Of a DNA stretch of 64,000 nucleotides, positions 55,230 to 64,000 are shown in pieces. The translations under genes were made by a program, and so were the position numbers. Where the stretch lies: positions 372,001-436,000 of the forward strand of contig CBDBCB010000021.1 of the NCBI GenBank assembly GCA_965202745.1. Direction: 5' to 3'. A model generated the notes under the pieces. The model made no database searches, was not told the origin of the DNA, and worked only from the letters and a program-made list of their open reading frames with translations. This DNA comes from JACKII01 sp965202745 (lineage in GTDB: Bacteria > Pseudomonadota > Alphaproteobacteria > Bin95). Every line of letters begins with the position of its first letter. Within the stretch, counting starts at the first letter, position 1.

Positions 55230-56743
55230 TTGGGGATATTCACCGTGGAATTGTATTTGAAGGTTCGCCACGCTCACTTTGAGGAAGGTTTGAGGGGGCG
55301 TCAGATTGCGCGGGATTTTGGGATCAGCCGGGACAGTGTTTCAAAGATGTTGGCGTATTCTGAGCCGCCTGGTTATCGGCGTACGGCACCGATCAAACGA
55401 CCAAAGCTTGATCCTTATACCGAGCAGAGTGACCAGTGGTTGGCGGAAGACAAGGCCCGGCCTCGCAAACAGCGCCACACAGCCAACCGTATCTTTGAGC
55501 GGCTACGCGACGAATGCGCATTTGATGGTGGCTACACGATTGTCAAAGACTATGTGCGTTCGCCAAAGCGTGGCTCACGGGAGATGTTTGTGCCCTTGAG
55601 CCATCCCCCAGGGCATGGGCAGGCGGACTTTGGCGAAGCGTTGGTTGGTATCGGCGGGGTTGAGCAGAAGGCCTACTTCTTTGCCCTTGATCTGCCGCAT
55701 AGCGATGCGTGCTACATCCGCGCGTATCCTGCGGCGAACACTGAAGCCTGGCTTGATGGGCATGTGCCCGCCTTTGCCTTCTTCGGCGCTGTACCGCGCT
55801 CAATCCTTTACGATAAGGATCGCTGCCTTGTGGCCAAGATCATGCCAGATGGCACCCGCAATCGTACGCAGCGGTTCCGTGCGATGCTATCTCACTACGT
55901 GATTGGGGAGAGGTATGGTCGCCCCGGCAAGGGCAACGATAAAGGCAAGGGTGAGGGGCTGGTTGGTTACGGGCGTCGCAACTTCATGGTTCCAATGCCG
56001 CGGTTCGCGAACTGGGATGCGTTCAACGACTATCTTGAAGAACAATGCCGCAAACGGCAGGCTGACATTCTGCGTGGCCACAAGATCAGCATCGGTGAAC
56101 GACTGGGCGCTGATCTGGCGGCGATGCGCACCCTGCCAGCCGCGCCCTTTGAAGCTTGTGATCTGCAGAGCGGCTAGGTCACATCAACATCCCAAGGACG
56201 ATTGCGTGGCAACGATTACTCAGGGCCGGTTGCCTATGGCCACCGCGAGGGTTGGATCATTGGATCAAGGGCTTCGGTGACCGCGTCGTCATCGGGTGCG
56301 CCACCGAAGTCATCGCGGACCATCCCCGCTGCTATGACACGGGCGACATGATGTTCGATCCGGTACACTACCTGCCTCTCATCGAGCGCAAGATCATGTC
56401 CTTTGATCCAGCCACGCCATTGCAAGGCTGGGACTTGCCTGACGCGTTCCAAACCCTCCAACGATTATTGGAAGCCCGGCAGGGCAAGGCCGGAAAGCGG
56501 GAATATGTTCAGGTACTGCGGCGGCTGGAGCGCTTTGAGCTGGAGGTTTTGCATCTGGCAATCAAAGACGCACTGCAGATGAGGGCGGTCAGCTTTGACG
56601 CAATCAAACACTTATTGCTTTGCCGGGTCGAGAGACGACCACCGAGACTGGATCTGGATGTTTACCCGTTCCTGCCCAGAACCAATATCGCAACAAGGGC
56701 GGCATCATCCTACATGAGCTTGCTGGCGGGAGATAGCGCATGA
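55230..56743 (+). pseudogene. IS21 transposase IstA, degraded (in-frame TAG and frameshift)
   Basis: Starts TTG after GGGAGGGC and reads IFTVELYLKVRHAHFEEGLRG, in part, with the HTH and the first catalytic parts (GHGQADFGEALVG, SILYDKDRCLVAK, GKGEGLVGYGRRNF). TAG at 56175-56177 follows FEACDLQSG. After it VTSTSQGRLRGNDYSGPVAYGH is in frame, then the frame shifts near 56255 to WIKGFGDRVVIGCATEVIAD and runs to a normal end. Element 2 is therefore not autonomous. Confidence 0.85.
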
Positions 56744-57498
56744 GCGATGCTCCAGAACTGCTTTTGGCGAACCACCTCAAACCTCTGCGCTTGCCAACCT
56801 TCTTGCGCGCGCATGATAAGCAGGCCCGCATCTGCGCCGCCGAAGGTGTAGATCATGGGCGCTATCTGGCGCGGTTGACGGAATTGGAACTGATCGACCG
56901 TGAACGGCGTATGGTTGAGCGCCGGATCAAATCGGCAAAGTTCCCGGCCGTCAAAAGCCTTGATAGCTTCGACTTCAAAGCGATCCCCAGCCTGAACAAG
57001 ATGATGGTGCTGGCACTGGCGCGCGGCGAATGGATCGAGCGCAAGGAGAACGTCATCGCTCTTGGCCCGTCAGGAACCGGCAAAACCCCCGTCGCCCTCG
57101 GGCTGGGTCTGGCCGCCTGCCAGAAGGGTATGCCGGTCAGCTTCGTCACTGCCGCCTCTCTCGTGCATGAGTTGATGGAAGCCAGAGATGAGAAACGCCT
57201 GCTGCGATTGCAACGCCAATTGGCCAAGGTCAAGCTGCTGATCATTGATGAATTGGGGTTCGTGCCGCTGAGCAAAACCGGGGCAGAACTGTTGTTCGAA
57301 CTGATATCGCAGCGTTACGAGCGCGGCTCAACACTGATCACCAGTAATCTGCCGTTCGAGGAATGGACAGAACCCTTCGGCACAGAACGCCTGACAGGTG
57401 CCTTGCTGGACCGGCTGACCCATCATGGGAATATCCTGGAGATGAATGGCGAAAGTTACCGCCTCAACCAAAGCAAATCCCGCCGCCCCAGAAGCTAA
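56740..57498 (+). CDS. istB: IS21 helper ATPase IstB
   Basis: An intact 252-residue IstB. The N-terminal DNA-binding helical domain (LRLPTFLRAHDKQARICAAEG, in part) precedes a AAA+ core with Walker A ALGPSGTGKTPVALGLG and Walker B LLIIDELGFVPLS. The residue after GKT is proline where element 1 has histidine. The C-terminus FGTERLTGALLDRLTHHGN is complete. It overlaps the IstA pseudogene by ATGA and may serve element 1 in trans. Confidence 0.9.
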   Translation: MSDAPELLLANHLKPLRLPTFLRAHDKQARICAAEGVDHGRYLARLTELELIDRERRMVERRIKSAKFPAVKSLDSFDFKAIPSLNKMMVLALARGEWIERKENVIALGPSGTGKTPVALGLGLAACQKGMPVSFVTAASLVHELMEARDEKRLLRLQRQLAKVKLLIIDELGFVPLSKTGAELLFELISQRYERGSTLITSNLPFEEWTEPFGTERLTGALLDRLTHHGNILEMNGESYRLNQSKSRRPRS

Positions 57499-57634
57499 TC
57501 ATCATCTGATTGGCCTAACGGCCAACGCGCCTCGGAACGTGCTTGCTATTTGAGGGCATCACGCCACAAGGCGCGGTGCCAAGGGGCCGACTTTTGCGCC
57601 GCCCCAGTGGCAGGTTTTTACGCCGCCGTTGACA

Positions 57635-57765
57635 AATGGACGGAAACCTTCGGAATAGAGCGCCTGACCGGCGCGATCCTCGACCGCCTGACCCATCACG
57701 TCCACATTCTCGAGATGAATGGCGAAAGCTTCCGCTTGCGCGAAAGCCAGAAAGCAAAAGCCTGA
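57635..57765 (+). pseudogene. istB: 3' part of the element 1 IstB
   Basis: Continues the interrupted gene: KWTETFGIERLTGAILDRLTHH, in part, VHILEMNGESFRLRESQKAKA and a stop. The match to the intact IstB C-terminus establishes that element 2 is inserted within this gene. Confidence 0.88.
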
Positions 57766-57903
57766 ACAAAACTGGCCTCCGGCCAGTGCGCCCTGGCAAG
57801 CGTTAGCTTAATGAGGAGCACGCATGCCAAGGCGCGGCATTGCTCAACCCCAGTGGCCCAGTTTTACGCCGGTAAATGGCCCCTTTTTGCTCCGGGATTG
57901 ACA

Positions 57904-58087
57904 AGCTTTTGCCTTGCTGTAGATTTGCGTAAATCTCTAAGTACGCAGCTTTGCCTTTCTCAATAGCAGTGGCTTCGCTGCATGTGCGTAGGCTTTTACG
58001 TGCGTACTTGTTTTCTTTTGGCAACCACATGCGAAACTGCCAATACTCATCTCGCTTGTAGATGCAAGCTTCGTCAAATATTGCTAT
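57904..58087 (-). pseudogene. 5' fragment of a tyrosine site-specific integrase
   Basis: The minus-strand frame reads IAIFDEACIYKRDEYWQFR, MWLPKENKYARKSLRTCSEATA and KGKAAYLEIYANLQQGKSLS before the IS21 end. This matches, by recognition, the N-terminal arm-binding region of phage-type integrases that begin MALFDEA...YWQFRMWL. The start codon appears as ATA (58085-58087) and is probably mutated from ATG. It lies about 200 bp from the end of guaA, the usual place for an integrase of a guaA-targeting island. The catalytic domain is lost. Confidence 0.65.
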
Positions 58088-58285
58088 TTAGCCTTCAGCA
58101 AATTGCTGTTTCTCCAGTGCCAAAATAAATCTCTGAGTTACTACGCTTTTCAGTAGTCACACGTTTGTGCAACATTTTGTGTAACTGTATGAAAAATCCT
58201 CTGCAAAACCAACGATTGATTTGAGTTTGTGAAATAAAATAGTAAGTAATAAACATATAAAAATTAATATAGTACGTTCAAATAC

Positions 58286-59836
58286 TTATTCCCATTCAAT
58301 TGTACCTGGCGGCTTGCCTGTAATATCGTAGGTCACCCGGTTGATGCCGCGCACTTCGTTGATGATACGGGTTGCGGTGCGGCCCAGGAAGTCGTGCGGG
58401 AACGGGAAATAGTCAGCCGTCATGCCATCGGTGGAGGTCACAGCCCGCAAGGCGCAGGCGTGGTCATAGGTGCGCTGGTCGCCCATTACACCAACGGTCC
58501 GCACTGGCAGCAGCACGGCAAATGCCTGCCATATCTGATCGTAGAGTCCAGCCGCCCGGATTTCTTCCAGGTATATGCGGTCGGCTTCACGCAGGATTTC
58601 CAGTTTCTCATCGGTAATCTCTCCCGGCATGCGGATGGCGAGGCCGGGGCCGGGGAAGGGGTGGCGGCCGACAAAGGCCTCATCCAGGCCCAGTTCGCGG
58701 CCCAGCGCCCGCGCTTCGTCCTTGAACAGTTCGCGCAAAGGCTCCAGCAGTTTCAGCTTCATGTAGTCGGGCAAGCCACCCACATTGTGATGCGATTTGA
58801 TCGTGACAGAGGGACCGCCGAGGGCCGAAACGCTTTCGATCACGTCCGGGTAGAGCGTGCCCTGCACCAGGAATTCCGCCCCGCCGATCTTGGCGCTTTC
58901 GGCGTCGAACACGTCGATGAAGGCCGCGCCGATGATCTTGCGCTTCTGCTCCGGATCGCTGACGCCATCCAGGCGACCGAGGAACGTGTCGGCGGCGTCC
59001 GAATGCACCAGACGGATGTTGTAGTGCTCGCGGAACAGGGCCACGACCTGCTCCGCCTCGCCCACACGCAGCAGGCCGGTATCGACGAAAATGCAGGTAA
59101 GCTGGTCGCCGATGGCCTCATGCACCAGCACAGCAGCAACGGCGGAATCTACGCCGCCTGACAGGCCGCAGATTACCTTGGCATCGCCAACTTGCTCCCG
59201 GATTTTGGCGATTTCCTGTTCGCGGAATGCCGCCATAATCCATTTGCAGCCGCAGCCGCAGATGCGGTGAATGAAGTTGGCAATCAGGCGAGCGCCATCT
59301 GGCGTGTGTACCACCTCGGGGTGGAACTGAACGCCATAGAGCTTGCGCTCTTCATCGGAAACAGCAGCGAACGGGGCGTTGCCACTAATGCCGATCACGG
59401 CAAAGCCCGGTGCCAGTTTGGTCACCCGGTCGCCGTGGCTCATCCATACCAGATGCTGTTCACCTGCCTGCCAAACACCATCGAACAAAGGGGAGGAGGC
59501 CTGCACCGACACTTCTGCGCGCCCGAATTCCTGCTCCTTTGAGCTTTCAACCGTGCCGCCCAGTGCCTGCGTCATGGCTTGCTGACCATAGCAGATGCCC
59601 AGCACAGGCAGTCCCAGACCGAATAGGCCATCCGGCACTTGCGGGGAGCCTTCTTCGGCCACAGAGGCTGGTCCGCCGGAAAGGATCATGCCGGATGGTG
59701 CGAATTCCGTCACCGCGCCGGGCTCGCCTCGGAAATAGGGCCAGATCTCGCAATAGACGCCGGCTTCCCGCACGCGGCGCGCGATCAACTGTGTTACCTG
59801 GCTGCCAAAATCGAGGATCAGGATACGGTCTGTCAT
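58286..59836 (-). CDS. guaA: GMP synthase (glutamine-hydrolysing)
   Basis: A 516-residue enzyme that converts XMP to GMP with ATP and glutamine. The N-terminal class I amidotransferase has the nucleophile in GICYGQQAM and the His/Glu pair near VQFHPEVVHT. The ATP-pyrophosphatase P-loop is CGLSGGVDSAVAA. The C-terminal dimerisation end is KPPGTIEWE. ATG 59836 starts the conserved sequence. The stop lies in the putative attachment site of the island. rsmB, found between guaB and guaA in some relatives, is absent. Confidence 0.95.
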   Translation of the reverse strand: MTDRILILDFGSQVTQLIARRVREAGVYCEIWPYFRGEPGAVTEFAPSGMILSGGPASVAEEGSPQVPDGLFGLGLPVLGICYGQQAMTQALGGTVESSKEQEFGRAEVSVQASSPLFDGVWQAGEQHLVWMSHGDRVTKLAPGFAVIGISGNAPFAAVSDEERKLYGVQFHPEVVHTPDGARLIANFIHRICGCGCKWIMAAFREQEIAKIREQVGDAKVICGLSGGVDSAVAAVLVHEAIGDQLTCIFVDTGLLRVGEAEQVVALFREHYNIRLVHSDAADTFLGRLDGVSDPEQKRKIIGAAFIDVFDAESAKIGGAEFLVQGTLYPDVIESVSALGGPSVTIKSHHNVGGLPDYMKLKLLEPLRELFKDEARALGRELGLDEAFVGRHPFPGPGLAIRMPGEITDEKLEILREADRIYLEEIRAAGLYDQIWQAFAVLLPVRTVGVMGDQRTYDHACALRAVTSTDGMTADYFPFPHDFLGRTATRIINEVRGINRVTYDITGKPPGTIEWE

Positions 59837-59940
59837 GGTTCGGCTTTGGCTCCTCGGCCAGCGGTAGCTCAGGGTAAAATCAGGGTAAAGATCGAAGACA
59901 AAGGACAGGTCGCCATCCAATGCCTGATCGAAAAGAGCCC

Positions 59941-61431
59941 CTAGCCCCCGATCTGATAGTTCGGCGGCTTGCGGGTGACGGTGATGTTGTGGACATGGCT
60001 TTCACGCAGGCCCGCGTTAGTGATGCGCTGGAACTGGCAGTTGCGCTTCATCTCTTCCAGCGTGGCATTGCCGGTATAGCCCATGGCTGCTTTCAGGCCG
60101 CCCACAAGCTGGTGGATCACGGTACCAACCGCACCTTTATAGGCCACTTGACCCTCAACGCCTTCCGGCACCAGTTTTAGAGAGTCATTCACTTCCTGCT
60201 GGAAGTATCGGTCTGCCGAACCACGTGCCATTGCGCCGACCGAGCCCATGCCGCGATAGGATTTGTACGAGCGGCCCTGATAGAGGAACACCTCGCCCGG
60301 GCTTTCGTCGGTGCCAGCGAACATCGAACCGACCATGGCGCAATCCGCGCCTGCTGCAATGGCCTTGGCCAAATCACCAGAGGCTCTGATGCCACCGTCC
60401 GCGATGGCCGGTACACCCATCGCCTCACAGATCGCCGCGCATTCCATCACGGCGGTCAATTGCGGTACACCGATACCGGCTACGATACGGGTGGTGCAGA
60501 TGGAGCCCGGCCCAATGCCGATTTTCACAGCGTCCGCTCCGCTGTCGATCAGCGCCCGTGCTGCCTCTGCGGTTGCCACGTTGCCTGCTATCACCTGGGT
60601 ATAGTTGGACATCTTGCGTATGGCCTGGACAGCCTGCATCACGTCTTCAGAATGGCCATGGGCGGTATCTACCACCAAAACGTCGACTTCCGCATCGAAC
60701 AGGGCGGCCGCGCGCTCAATTCCTTCCGGTCCAACGCCTGTGGCTGCAGCAACACGAAGGCGCCCCTGGCTATCCTTGGATGCGTTTGGATTGAGCGCTG
60801 CTTTCTCGATGTCTTTGACCGTAATCAGGCCAGTGCAGTTATGGCTGCTATCCACCACAATCAGCTTTTCGATCCGATGTTGGTGCAACAACCGTTTGGC
60901 GTCGTCCTGTGTCGCGCCGTCGCGGACCGTGATCACATCGCGCGTCATCAGGGAGTAGACCGGCTCTGCTATGTTGGTAGCAAAGCGTACGTCGCGATTG
61001 GTGAGGATGCCGACCAGCTTGCCCGAGCCTTCTTCGACCACCGGGATACCGGAAATATGATGGTGCTCCATCAGATGCAGGGCATCGGCCAGGGTCTGGT
61101 TCGGGTGAATAGTCACGGGATTGACGACCATACCGCTTTCGAATTTTTTGACCCGGCGCACTTCATCCGCCTGGCGCTCGATGGTCAGATTTTTGTGGAT
61201 CACGCCCAGGCCGCCTGCTTGCGCCAAGGCTATCGCCATCGGGCTTTCCGTCACCGTATCCATGGCGGATGCGATCAGCGGAATGCCGAGTTCTACATCG
61301 CGGGTCACCCGCGTGCGAGTGCTTGCCATCGCGGGCAACACGGATGAAGCGGCGGGGCGAAGCAGAACGTCGTCAAACGTCAGCGATAACGGGATAGCAT
61401 TGGTATCGCGGGGGGGTAAGGTATCCGGCAT
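59941..61431 (-). CDS. guaB: Inosine-5'-monophosphate dehydrogenase
   Basis: A 496-residue IMPDH that makes XMP from IMP with NAD+. The catalytic cysteine is in GIGPGSICTTRIVAGIG, two CBS domains (about residues 95-205: VEEGSGKLVGILTNRDVR and HNCTGLITVKDIEK) interrupt the barrel, and MGSVGAMARGSADRYF contains the flap. MPDTLPPRD at 61431 follows GAGGG. It lies 104 bp upstream of guaA in the same orientation and probably shares its regulation. Confidence 0.95.
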   Translation of the reverse strand: MPDTLPPRDTNAIPLSLTFDDVLLRPAASSVLPAMASTRTRVTRDVELGIPLIASAMDTVTESPMAIALAQAGGLGVIHKNLTIERQADEVRRVKKFESGMVVNPVTIHPNQTLADALHLMEHHHISGIPVVEEGSGKLVGILTNRDVRFATNIAEPVYSLMTRDVITVRDGATQDDAKRLLHQHRIEKLIVVDSSHNCTGLITVKDIEKAALNPNASKDSQGRLRVAAATGVGPEGIERAAALFDAEVDVLVVDTAHGHSEDVMQAVQAIRKMSNYTQVIAGNVATAEAARALIDSGADAVKIGIGPGSICTTRIVAGIGVPQLTAVMECAAICEAMGVPAIADGGIRASGDLAKAIAAGADCAMVGSMFAGTDESPGEVFLYQGRSYKSYRGMGSVGAMARGSADRYFQQEVNDSLKLVPEGVEGQVAYKGAVGTVIHQLVGGLKAAMGYTGNATLEEMKRNCQFQRITNAGLRESHVHNITVTRKPPNYQIGG

Positions 61432-61534
61432 GTCAGCCCTCAAATGGAGGCCCAGGATGGATCCTGCACGGGCGAGTCAGGGTTGACGCCGTCCTATACA
61501 CCAGATTGATGATTCTTCAAACGGAAGCTGTTTG

Positions 61535-62233
61535 CTATTCCGTGCGCGGAGTGCCGCGGTAGCCGGTCGCCACCAGAAATAGCTCAGACGAGTCTTTTCT
61601 GCTTGCTGGCGGCTTGGCATGGCGAACATTGGCGAAGTCCTTTTTCAGCATCGCCAGGAACTCACCGACAGCAGCACCCTGAAACAGTTTCACGATAAAA
61701 ACGCCGTTTGGCGCGAGAACGCTTTGGGCGACCTCATAGGCAACTTCCGCCAGCGCAACCACGCGGATTTGGTCCGTTGACTGATGACCGGTGGTCGAGG
61801 GCGCCATATCGCTCAGCACGACGTCGGCTTTGCCGCCCAGCCATTCCTTGATTTTTTCTTCGCTGTCCGGCGTTTCCACGTCCAAAACATGACAATCAGC
61901 ACCCGCAACCGGGCCGAACTCCAGCAGGTCGACACCGACAATGGTGCCACCAGGACCGAGCTTCTCCGCCGCGACCTGACACCAACCGCCGGGGGCCGCA
62001 CCCAGGTCCAGGATGCGCTGCCCCTTCTTCATGAATTTGAAGCGCTCGTCCAGGCCCTGCAGTTTGTAGGCTGCGCGGCTCAAGTAGCCATCGCGCTTTG
62101 CCGCCGCCACATAAGGGTCGTTCAACTGACGCTGCAGCCATCGGGTGGAGGAATTGGACCGTCTGCGCGCCGTCTTGACACGCGTTGTCAGTTCGCGCGC
62201 ACCACGTCCGCTGGAGCCTTTTTCATTCGGCAT
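61535..62233 (-). CDS. rlmE: 23S rRNA (uridine-2'-O)-methyltransferase RlmE
   Basis: A 232-residue FtsJ/RrmJ-family enzyme that methylates U2552 of 23S rRNA. The SAM-binding motif is DLGAAPGGWCQVAAEKL, the catalytic K-D-K-E set includes lysine in SRAAYKLQGLDER and aspartate in DVVLSDMAPSTTG, and VKLFQGAAVGEF is the third conserved block. The basic N-terminus (RVKTARRRSNSSTRWLQRQ) suits RNA binding. It is followed by guaB at a 104-bp gap and preceded by the phosphatase gene. Confidence 0.93.
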   Translation of the reverse strand: MPNEKGSSGRGARELTTRVKTARRRSNSSTRWLQRQLNDPYVAAAKRDGYLSRAAYKLQGLDERFKFMKKGQRILDLGAAPGGWCQVAAEKLGPGGTIVGVDLLEFGPVAGADCHVLDVETPDSEEKIKEWLGGKADVVLSDMAPSTTGHQSTDQIRVVALAEVAYEVAQSVLAPNGVFIVKLFQGAAVGEFLAMLKKDFANVRHAKPPASRKDSSELFLVATGYRGTPRTE

Positions 62234-62300
62234 TTGGTAGCCTCTAGATTAAATAGCCGGATCGAACAGCTGGATTAAACCGACGTCGGTGTCAGACGCC

Positions 62301-63335
62301 CTAGCCTCCATGCCGGTCTTCAGCAATCAAATTGAACAAAATGCCTTCACGCAGGCCACGGTCGGCGACCCGCAGCCGCCCGACAGGCCATTCCCTTAGG
62401 ATGGCTTCCATGATCGCGCAACCGGGCAAGACAAGGTCAGCCCTTTCGGGCCCGATGCATGGATGCGCTGCCAGGTCTTCCATGGGCATATTGGAAAAGC
62501 GCTCGACGATGGCCCGGATTTGATCGAACTGCATTAACCGGCCATCTACCCGGTCACGTTGATAGCGCTCAAGGTTTAGGAAAACACCGGCAATGGTTGT
62601 GACTGTACCGGACGTGCCGATCATCTGTACCCGGCCGTCCCGTAAATGCTGGCTGATATTGTGCCGACGCTCAAACCAGGTCAGCAAATTGCTGATGGTA
62701 GCCACCATCGCTTCGAACATCTCAGGGTTAGTTTCGGCGTTGCCGTATTCTTCGGCCATCCGTACGACGCCCCAGGGCATCGAGAAGCTGTCGATGGGCT
62801 TCCCGATGGCACCGTCTTCGCCGACGCGCAGCCAGGTGACTTCCGTAGAGCCGCCGCCGATATCGAAGATCAAGGCATACTGCCGTTCTGGCACCAGCAA
62901 CGAATCGCAGCCCCTGGCAGCAAGTTGCGCTTCTTCTTTCGCCGAAATGATCTCCAATGGAATACCGGTTTCCTGGTGGACAATTTTCACAAACCGTTCG
63001 CAGTTGCTGGCGCCCCGGCAGGCTTCGGTCGCAACAAAGCGGGCGCGGGAGATACGATGGCGGCGAACTTTGTTGGAGCAGACCTTCAGTGCCGCGATGG
63101 TGCGGTCGATTGCGGCGTCCGACAATTCTCCGGACGCATAAAGACCTTCGCCCAAGCGTGTGATCCGCGAGAATGAGTCTATAACCCTGAAGCCGTCCAT
63201 CGATGGCATTGCCACCAGCAACCGGCAGTTATTTGTTCCTAGGTCCAGCGCGGCATAAACCGCACCGCCTCTTTCAGACCCGTCCAGCGTGGAATTTACT
63301 ACTCCACGCTGTCCGTGCCCCGTCCTAAAATCCAA
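62301..63335 (-). CDS. Ppx/GppA family phosphatase
   Basis: A 344-residue member of the ASKHA-fold exopolyphosphatase/pppGpp phosphatase family. AALDLGTNNCRLLVA is the phosphate-binding loop 1, ALIFDIGGGSTEVTWL is loop 2, and the C-terminus (PADLVLPGCAIMEAIL-like) is conserved. The start is probably TTG 63335 preceded by GGGAGG; no ATG lies between it and the conserved region. Short-form alphaproteobacterial members adjacent to rlmE have unclear specificity between polyphosphate and pppGpp. Confidence 0.88.
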   Translation of the reverse strand: MDFRTGHGQRGVVNSTLDGSERGGAVYAALDLGTNNCRLLVAMPSMDGFRVIDSFSRITRLGEGLYASGELSDAAIDRTIAALKVCSNKVRRHRISRARFVATEACRGASNCERFVKIVHQETGIPLEIISAKEEAQLAARGCDSLLVPERQYALIFDIGGGSTEVTWLRVGEDGAIGKPIDSFSMPWGVVRMAEEYGNAETNPEMFEAMVATISNLLTWFERRHNISQHLRDGRVQMIGTSGTVTTIAGVFLNLERYQRDRVDGRLMQFDQIRAIVERFSNMPMEDLAAHPCIGPERADLVLPGCAIMEAILREWPVGRLRVADRGLREGILFNLIAEDRHGG

Positions 63336-63519
63336 CGCAGCCTCCCATTGTGGCCTGTGCGGCCTCTGCTGCTCGTTTTTGTGACCATATTAATTGTGGC
63401 CCCATAAATAGGGAGATTGAGGCTGAATTGCCACGCGAATTCCAAAAATATGCACCTAAGCACTAGGCATCCGGGAACGCATTTGCTAAACACCTGCCTT
63501 CGCCCGCGCTGGCCCCTGC

Positions 63520-63593
63520 TGGGGGATAGTTTAGTGGTAAAACCCCGGACTCTGACTCCGATATCCCTGGTTCGAATCCAGGTCCCCCAGCCA
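63520..63593 (+). tRNA. tRNA-Gln (anticodon CTG)
   Basis: TGGGGGATAGTTTAGTGGT starts a full cloverleaf. The acceptor stem TGGGGGA pairs with TCCCCCA, the D arm has AGTTTAGTGGTAAAAC, the anticodon loop is CTCTGAC with anticodon CTG at 63552-63554, the T arm is CCTGGTTCGAATCCAGG and CCA is encoded. The structure supports glutamine. Confidence 0.95.
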
Positions 63594-63782
63594 CTTCTCC
63601 CGACGAATTTTTTCAGACCGGCAATTACGGCGCGGATGCGCGGCGCTGTGTTTTGCGCGTTCCGTTTCTGTGACGGCGATCACTATATATTAGTAAGTTA
63701 TGGGAATTATATCTCTAAGTAACATTTTCCTATTACCCCATTTGATTCTATGATTTACCATAGAGTCACATTAGGAGGAAAC

Positions 63783-64000
63783 ATGGCAAAAAATGCACCG
63801 GGACGACATGAGCGGAATGGTCTGACGCTTTTGCAAATTGCAGAAATGTTCGGGGATGAAGAAAAGGCGCGGAAATGGATTGAGGCCCAGCACTGGCCGG
63901 AAGGGCCACACTGTCCTCACTGCGGTTCTATCAATGTAAAAGTCGGCGTGGCCCACAAGAGCATGACGCATCGCTGCAATGACTGCCCGAAAAAGCCGAT
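63783..64000 (+). CDS. IS1595-like transposase, N-terminal part
   Basis: Begins MAKNAPGRHERNGLTLLQIAEMF, in part, after a strong AGGAGGAAAC, and contains WPEGPHCPHCGSINV and HRCNDCPKKP, a zinc ribbon (CPxC...CxxC) typical of the ISXO2/IS1595 transposase N-terminus. The catalytic domain is outside the window. A small hairpin TCTATG...CATAGA at 63745-63765 lies upstream and may be part of the element end. Confidence 0.75.
   Translation, partial: MAKNAPGRHERNGLTLLQIAEMFGDEEKARKWIEAQHWPEGPHCPHCGSINVKVGVAHKSMTHRCNDCPKKP

Larger units (their letters stand above)
55128..57634 (+). mobile_element. IS21-family element 2, nested in istB of element 1
   Basis: Ends TGTGAACGGCGGAG at 55128 and TGTCAACGGCGGCG (minus strand) ending 57634 share 12 of 14 bases and differ from those of element 1. 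Length 2507 bp, complete. IstA is degraded (TAG and frameshift) and IstB is open. The target duplication cannot be identified cleanly. Confidence 0.85.
52896..57903 (+). mobile_element. IS21-family element 1, interrupted by a second IS21
   Basis: Terminal repeats TGTGAATCCCGGAG at 52896 and TGTCAATCCCGGAG (minus strand) ending at 57903 match in 13 of 14 positions. Without the nested element it is about 2.50 kb, normal for IS21. istA is intact and istB is split by element 2. It lies between the IS256 fragment and the 5' piece of the integrase gene, which indicates that it inserted there after the IS256. Confidence 0.88.

Noticed and set aside
57803..58030. 75-codon minus-strand ORF as a complete small gene
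   Set aside because: It runs across the IS21 terminus; only the part beyond 57903 is coding, as an integrase fragment.

Overview
The window looks like the chromosome of an alphaproteobacterium (probably Rhodospirillales or a relative) that is losing genes. The basis is the GC-rich coding style, the fds-type formate dehydrogenase operon, the ppx/gppA - rlmE - guaB - guaA order, and a catabolic repertoire rich in CoA transferases, acyl-CoA enzymes and flavin or Fe(II) oxygenases. The genus cannot be named from sequence alone. The most striking general property is the number of genes broken by single nonsense codons or frameshifts, together with insertion sequences of five families, some nested. 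This pattern is expected of a host-associated or recently bottlenecked lineage.

Layout. 1-2.8 kb: the start of a dehydrogenase gene, a glucan glucosyltransferase (mdoH type) and a YceI protein. 3.0-8.8 kb: a complete, tightly overlapping NAD-dependent formate dehydrogenase operon, fdsG-fdsB-fdsA-fdhD-fdsD. 8.9-14.5 kb: a DapA-family aldolase, a truncated IS481 next to a beheaded cytochrome c gene, a cytochrome c'-like gene, a thiolase, a small conserved-looking ORF and a GNAT pseudogene. 14.5-19.5 kb: one large membrane/pentapeptide-repeat gene, broken by two in-frame stops and by an IS481 that itself carries an IS3. Its 6-bp target duplication is preserved, so the original reading frame can be reconstructed. 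19.6-22.7 kb: a DddL-like DMSP lyase, a class III CoA transferase and a GrdB-family protein whose UxxC site is encoded by an in-frame TGA followed by a SECIS-like hairpin, a likely selenoprotein. 22.8-26.6 kb: decayed oxidoreductase and dioxygenase genes hit by head-to-head IS256 copies.

26.6-46.8 kb is a metabolic region: a second class III CoA transferase, pdxY, a CoA-ester lyase, enoyl-CoA hydratase, msrP, an acyl-CoA dehydrogenase, an aldo/keto reductase, a TauD-family dioxygenase, an MFS transporter, a zinc alcohol dehydrogenase and ackA. Between them lie pseudogenes of rutA, an FAD monooxygenase, a luciferase-like monooxygenase, a DUF2157-like membrane protein and pta. 46.9-51 kb is a four-gene TroABCD/ZnuABC-type metal ABC transporter operon with an 18-bp perfect palindrome upstream, a good candidate metalloregulator operator.

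51.8-58.3 kb is interpreted as the eroded remnant of a genomic island inserted at the 3' end of guaA. Imperfect 15-bp direct repeats flank it, and the two ends of one tyrosine integrase gene lie at opposite sides. The integrase is interrupted by an IS256 fragment, an IS21 element, and a second IS21 nested inside the istB of the first. 58.3-63.6 kb returns to housekeeping genes: guaA, guaB, rlmE, a Ppx/GppA phosphatase and tRNA-Gln(CTG). The window ends inside an IS1595-like transposase.
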